DNA of 8,712 nucleotides from an uncultured Bacteroidales bacterium (GTDB lineage: Bacteria; Bacteroidota; Bacteroidia; Bacteroidales; UBA932). The stretch spans positions 1 through 8,712 of the forward strand of contig CAMJHJ010000097.1 of assembly GCA_946405485.1 (NCBI GenBank), read 5' to 3'. Both the position numbers and the translations under genes were made by a program. Below the pieces are notes generated by a model. The model was not told the origin of the DNA. It did no database searches and worked only from the letters and a program-made list of their open reading frames with translations. Positions 5,516 through 8,712 of the stretch are shown piece after piece. Numbering within the stretch: the stretch's first letter is position 1; every line of letters starts with the position of its first letter.

Positions 5516-5941
5516 ATGGAAAGATTGATAGGCATCGACTATGGAAGGAAACGCACGGGGCTGGCGGTCAGTGACCCGCTCCGCATCTTCGCGTCTCCGC
5601 TCGAGACCGTCCCTGCTGCAAAGATAATAGATTATCTTCAAAATTATGCGCGGAAGGAGACCATCGTGCACTTCGTCGTCGGATACCCTGTCAACATGGA
5701 TGGAAGGCCCTCGGAAGCGGCAGCGGACGTGGACCGTTTCCTTCCCGTCCTGAAGAAAGCCTTCCCCGGCGTCCCGGTCACCCTGGAGGACGAGCGTTTC
5801 ACCTCCGTCCTCGCACACCGGGCGATGATCGAAGGCGGAATGAAATACAAGGACCGCCGGGATAAAAACTCGGTGGACAAGATCAGTGCGGCCCTCATTT
5901 TGCAGGGATTTTTAGACCGCACGGCAAAAGAGAAAGCATGA
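5516..5941 (+). CDS. ruvX: Putative pre-16S rRNA nuclease / Holliday junction resolvase RuvX (YqgF)
   Basis: This 141-residue RNase H-fold protein (E. coli YqgF has 138) shows all signature blocks of the family. IGIDYGRKRTGLAVSDP (5-21) carries Asp8 of the first strand. VVGYPVNMDG lies at 54-63 and LEDERFTS at 90-97, and the C-terminal helix DKISAALILQ (121-130) supplies the last acidic residue. The family was named as a Holliday junction resolvase and in E. coli is implicated in maturing the 16S rRNA 5' end; which activity dominates here cannot be told. ATG at 5516 follows the -7 box by only 8 nt, and no longer in-frame ATG start is plausible. The stop overlaps the def start as ATGA. Codons 36-41 contain an AT-rich palindrome unusual for this gene. 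Confidence 0.93.
   Translation: MERLIGIDYGRKRTGLAVSDPLRIFASPLETVPAAKIIDYLQNYARKETIVHFVVGYPVNMDGRPSEAAADVDRFLPVLKKAFPGVPVTLEDERFTSVLAHRAMIEGGMKYKDRRDKNSVDKISAALILQGFLDRTAKEKA
5619..5638. repeat. AT-rich 18-bp palindrome inside ruvX, with adjoining minus-strand -7-like box
   Basis: AAGATAAT at 5621-5628 is mirrored by ATTATCTT at 5631-5638 around AG. It overlaps CAAAGATA at 5619-5626, which on the minus strand reads TATCTTTG, an exact TAnnTTTG box pointing toward the M23-dxr operon about 130 nt away. The -33 position does not match, so promoter function is tentative. An operator-like role is equally unproven. Confidence 0.3.
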
Positions 5942-6492
5942 TTTTACCGATTTATCTGTATGGCTCCGAGGTATTGAGAGCCGAAGCGGCTCCGGCCGAC
6001 CTAAATGACAAAGAGCGTCTTACCACGCTCATCCAAGACATGAAAGACACGCTGGCCAAAGCGGAAGGCTGCGGCCTGGCGGCCCCCCAGGTAGGGGTCA
6101 GCGAGCGGGTGCTCATCGTGGACGGCGACGTGATGGCCGACATCTACGACTATCTCAAAGGCTTTTTCCGCGTGATGATCAATCCGGTCGTCATCGAGGA
6201 AAGTCCCCGCAAATGCGAATACAACGAGGGTTGCCTCAGCATTCCGGGCATCTATGCGGATGTGGCGCGTCCCGATGCGATGACCGTCGAGTATTACAAT
6301 GAGAACTTCGAAAAGGTCACCGAGCATTTCGACAAGTTCGCCTGCCGGATGATCCAGCACGAGATGTCCCACCTGGACGGCAAACTCTTCACCGACCTGG
6401 TCGCCCCGATCCGCAAGAAAATCATCGGAAAGAAACTGCAAAGCATTGCCAAAGGCAAAGTTTCCACAAGATATAACGCTAAAATAAAATAA
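5938..6492 (+). CDS. def: Peptide deformylase
   Basis: This 184-residue metalloenzyme removes the N-formyl group from nascent proteins at the ribosome exit. All three family motifs are intact. Motif I is GCGLAAPQVG (44-53). Motif II is EGCLS (97-101), with the metal-binding Cys99. Motif III is QHEMSHLDG (140-148), with metal ligands His141 and His145 and catalytic Glu142. Length and the CGLAAPQ and ECxS-type spacing fit type I bacterial deformylases. The C-terminus is basic (KKIIGKKL, ending NAKIK), as in forms where the last helix contacts ribosomal RNA. The start codon overlaps the ruvX stop as ATGA, and the mutase gene follows after 5 nt, so expression follows the ruvX promoter. No methionyl-tRNA formyltransferase gene lies in this window. 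Confidence 0.96.
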   Translation: MILPIYLYGSEVLRAEAAPADLNDKERLTTLIQDMKDTLAKAEGCGLAAPQVGVSERVLIVDGDVMADIYDYLKGFFRVMINPVVIEESPRKCEYNEGCLSIPGIYADVARPDAMTVEYYNENFEKVTEHFDKFACRMIQHEMSHLDGKLFTDLVAPIRKKIIGKKLQSIAKGKVSTRYNAKIK

Positions 6493-6497
6493 ACGCT

Positions 6498-7856
6498 ATG
6501 GGAGCATTTCACGCATACGACATCCGTGGCATCTACGGAGTCGATTTTGACAAAGATACCGCCTACAAAGTAGGTTATTTCATTCCCGAACTGCTGCAGA
6601 CCGCCAAGGTCCTCGTCGGCCGCGACTGCCGCGTCTCTTCGGAAGAGATCCACGACGCCCTGATCCAGGGCCTGACCGACGCCGGCGCCGATGTATTCGA
6701 CCTCGGTCTCACCAGCACCCCGATGGTCTATTTCGGAACCGCCAACTACGGATTCCAGGCCTCCGTCCAGATCACGGCTTCCCACAACCCGGCCGAATAC
6801 AACGGCATGAAGGTGTCCCGCGAGAACGCCCTGCCGGTCGGATTCGACTCCGGTCTCGGCCAGATCAAGGAATGGATCGAAGCCGGCCGGGAAACCCCTG
6901 TCGCCGATGTGCGCGGCAAGGTGTTCCCCATGGACATCCACGCCGACTATATGAAATTCATGGAGAAATATCTCGGCGATTTCTCCGACTTGAAGGTGGC
7001 CTTCGACCTGTCCAACGGCATGGCCTGTCTCTTCGCCCACGAAGTGTTCGGAGAGCGTCACAGCTACATCTTCGACACCCTCGACGGCAGTTTCCCCAAC
7101 CATGAGCCGAATCCCCTGATCCCCAAGAACGTAGAGCCCCTCAAGGACCTCGTCCGGAAGACGGGCGCAGACCTCGGCGTCATCTATGACGGCGATGCGG
7201 ACCGCGTGATGTTCGTGGATGAAAAGGCCCGTTTCGTGGCCCCCGACCTGATGATCGCCCTCCTGTCCAAGTACTTCATCGAAGAGCGCGGAGAGAAGAA
7301 TCCCCGGGTCCTGCAGGAGATCCGCACCTCCAAGGCCGTGTCCGAGTATCTGACCCCCATGGGCTGCGAGGTCCATACCTGGCGCGTCGGACGTGCGTTC
7401 GCGGCACCGAAGCTCCGCGAGATCGACGGACTTTGGGGCGGCGAGTTGGCCGGCCATTACTATTTCAAGGATTTCTTCTATTCCGACAGCGGCCTGCTGG
7501 CATCGATCCTGGTCCTGCGCATCGTCGCCCGGCTGAAGCGTGAGGGCAAGACCCTCAGCGAGGCGATCGACGGGATCGTCGCTTATAAGAACTCCGGCGA
7601 AGTCAATTTCCGCCTGGAGGACAAGAAGGGTGCGATGGACGCCGTCTGCGCGATGTTTACCGCGGAGGAGACGCCCACCAAGCAGATGGATTTCGACGGT
7701 TACCGCCTCGAGTTCAAGGACTGGTGGTTCAACATCCGTCCTTCCAACACCGAACCTTACCTGCGTTTCATCTGCGAAGCCACGACAGATGAGCTCCTGG
7801 ACGCCAAAGTGGCCCAAGTACGTGCACTGTTAAAAGAAAAATTCAACGCTGAATGA
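6498..7856 (+). CDS. Phosphomannomutase/phosphoglucomutase (alpha-D-phosphohexomutase family)
   Basis: This 452-residue four-domain enzyme interconverts hexose 6- and 1-phosphates, supplying mannose-1-P or glucose-1-P for sugar nucleotides. Domain 1 has the phosphoserine loop TASHNP (93-98), with Ser95 as the phosphorylated residue, preceded by the AYDIRGIYG start typical of PMM/PGM. Domain 2 has the magnesium loop DGDADR (231-236). Domain 3 has the sugar-recognition loop GELAGH (315-320); GEMSGH-like loops are typical of dual-specificity PMM/PGM rather than glucosamine mutase. Domain 4 has the phosphate-binding loop RPSNTEPYLR (414-423). Specificity between mannose and glucose cannot be settled from sequence. 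It is the third gene of the ruvX operon. Its stop overlaps the start of the following M23 gene as ATGA. Confidence 0.93.
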   Translation: MGAFHAYDIRGIYGVDFDKDTAYKVGYFIPELLQTAKVLVGRDCRVSSEEIHDALIQGLTDAGADVFDLGLTSTPMVYFGTANYGFQASVQITASHNPAEYNGMKVSRENALPVGFDSGLGQIKEWIEAGRETPVADVRGKVFPMDIHADYMKFMEKYLGDFSDLKVAFDLSNGMACLFAHEVFGERHSYIFDTLDGSFPNHEPNPLIPKNVEPLKDLVRKTGADLGVIYDGDADRVMFVDEKARFVAPDLMIALLSKYFIEERGEKNPRVLQEIRTSKAVSEYLTPMGCEVHTWRVGRAFAAPKLREIDGLWGGELAGHYYFKDFFYSDSGLLASILVLRIVARLKREGKTLSEAIDGIVAYKNSGEVNFRLEDKKGAMDAVCAMFTAEETPTKQMDFDGYRLEFKDWWFNIRPSNTEPYLRFICEATTDELLDAKVAQVRALLKEKFNAE

Positions 7857-8712
7857 AAAAACTTTTGATGGCGTCCGCCCTGGTTCTCGCCGTGACCGGC
7901 GCGGTCCGGGCACAGACGCTGGACACTTCACCTAAACCCATGACCCGGCAGCGGGCGGACCTGCTGCTGCAACCCCACAGGATTACCGGCCCCGTCAAAT
8001 CCCTGATTCCCGGGGAGCACGGAGGCGCGCTCGACACCCTCGAGACAGGCAACCCCGAGGTCAAGATCGTCCTCTTTGCCGACAATTCCTGGAAATATAT
8101 CAAAAATGCCGACATTCTGGCGACGGAACGCTATTTCAGCGAGAACTGGAACGACAATCCGGATGCCTACCGCCTCGACTATAACACCCTGCCCGAGCGC
8201 ACCACCCTCTGGCTGGTGGATGACAACGCCCAGTACTGCTGCCCCAATCCGACGGCGGTCTTCTCTAAATTCGGCTATCGTCACCGCAGGCGCCACCAGG
8301 GCGTCGACCTGCCGCTCAAGACCGGAGACCCCGTGCGGGTCGCCTTCGACGGCAAGGTGCGTGTTTCGAAATACTACCGCGGCTACGGCAACCTGATCAT
8401 CGTGCGCCATGCCAACGGCCTGGAGACTTTCTATGCCCATCTGTCAGCGCGTGACGTCGATGTGAATGACTGGGTCACGGCCGGCCAGGTCATCGGCAAG
8501 GGCGGTTCGACAGGCCGGTCCTCAGGTCCCCACCTGCATTTCGAGACCCGCTACAGGGGTTATGCTTTCGATCCGGAGTGGCTGATCAAGTTCCCGGAAG
8601 GCAATCTGCGCAACGCCACCTTCACGCTCAAGCGCAAGTACCTCAACCCGGCCAGCCATTATGTCCCGACTTCCGATGACGAAGAGGAGGAGATCTTGCT
8701 CGCGGAGCAGGA
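7853..8712 (+). CDS. Secreted M23-family metallopeptidase (partial, C-terminus beyond the right edge)
   Basis: ATG at 7853-7855 overlaps the mutase stop (ATGA) and opens a frame that stays open for 286 codons to the window end. The N-terminus MKKLLMASALVLAVTGAVRA is a signal peptide with likely cleavage after VRA. Residues 21-130 form a region containing FADNSWKYIKNADIL (75-89), recurrent in Bacteroidota M23 proteins as I recall. The M23 domain (about 133-245) is complete. HQGVD (148-152) and HLH (227-229) give zinc ligands His148, Asp152 and His229, and catalytic histidines are His196 (YAHL) and His227. It should be an active endopeptidase cutting peptide cross-links of peptidoglycan in the periplasm. 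The sequence continues into an acidic stretch (DDEEEE, 275-280), probably a linker. Some family relatives carry a C-terminal LysM domain, which cannot be checked here. Confidence 0.92.
   Translation, partial: MKKLLMASALVLAVTGAVRAQTLDTSPKPMTRQRADLLLQPHRITGPVKSLIPGEHGGALDTLETGNPEVKIVLFADNSWKYIKNADILATERYFSENWNDNPDAYRLDYNTLPERTTLWLVDDNAQYCCPNPTAVFSKFGYRHRRRHQGVDLPLKTGDPVRVAFDGKVRVSKYYRGYGNLIIVRHANGLETFYAHLSARDVDVNDWVTAGQVIGKGGSTGRSSGPHLHFETRYRGYAFDPEWLIKFPEGNLRNATFTLKRKYLNPASHYVPTSDDEEEEILLAEQ

Noticed and set aside
6294..7817. Very long open frame (507 codons) on the minus strand opposite the mutase gene
   Set aside because: It is antisense to a gene with all four phosphohexomutase motifs. Its translation has no recognisable domain, and such frames arise from GC-rich codon bias.
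1..8712. Search for a mobile element, CRISPR array, phage, toxin-antitoxin or defence system
   Set aside because: No direct-repeat array, transposase or integrase motif, or uncharacterised multi-gene cassette was found. Every gene longer than 80 codons belongs to a recognised family.

Overview
The window looks like chromosomal housekeeping DNA from a Bacteroidota bacterium, most likely a GC-rich member of the Bacteroidales. Four things point there. Coding regions are GC-rich and the short spacers are AT-rich. Starts lack Shine-Dalgarno sequences. Promoters match the Bacteroidota pattern TTTG-N19-TAnnTTTG, twice exactly. A DUF4837 lipoprotein, a family I know only from this phylum, sits beside rseP and dxr. 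Genus cannot be fixed from the sequence alone.

The minus strand carries most of the left part. Reading leftward from about 5489, a tight operon encodes an M23-type membrane-anchored peptidase-like protein, Dxr (isoprenoid precursor synthesis, TTG start), RseP (site-2 intramembrane protease) and a DUF4837 lipoprotein. dxr and rseP overlap by 7 nt. A fresh promoter then drives tRNA-Glu(UUC), rpsT (ribosomal protein S20) and tRNA-Pro(CGG), packed as a tRNA-mRNA-tRNA unit ending in a strong intrinsic terminator. The U-tract of that terminator overlaps the -33 box of the next minus-strand promoter, which serves an MgtC/SapB-family membrane protein running off the left edge.

The plus strand carries the right part, divergent from the M23-dxr operon at about 5490-5515: ruvX (Holliday junction resolvase/RNase family), def (peptide deformylase), a phosphomannomutase/phosphoglucomutase, and a second, secreted M23 peptidase running off the right edge. 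Junctions are ATGA overlaps or a 5-nt gap, so this is one translationally coupled operon.

The two divergent operons mix cell-envelope functions (two M23 proteins, Dxr for undecaprenyl and quinone precursors, RseP, a hexose-phosphate mutase for sugar-nucleotide supply) with translation and DNA maintenance (S20, two tRNAs, deformylase, RuvX). I found no mobile element, CRISPR array, phage gene or defence system. No stretch over 300 bases lacks a gene. The points of interest are fine-scale: the shared terminator/promoter, the tRNA-bounded rpsT transcript, a nearly leaderless ruvX promoter, and an M23 protein that appears to lack one catalytic histidine.
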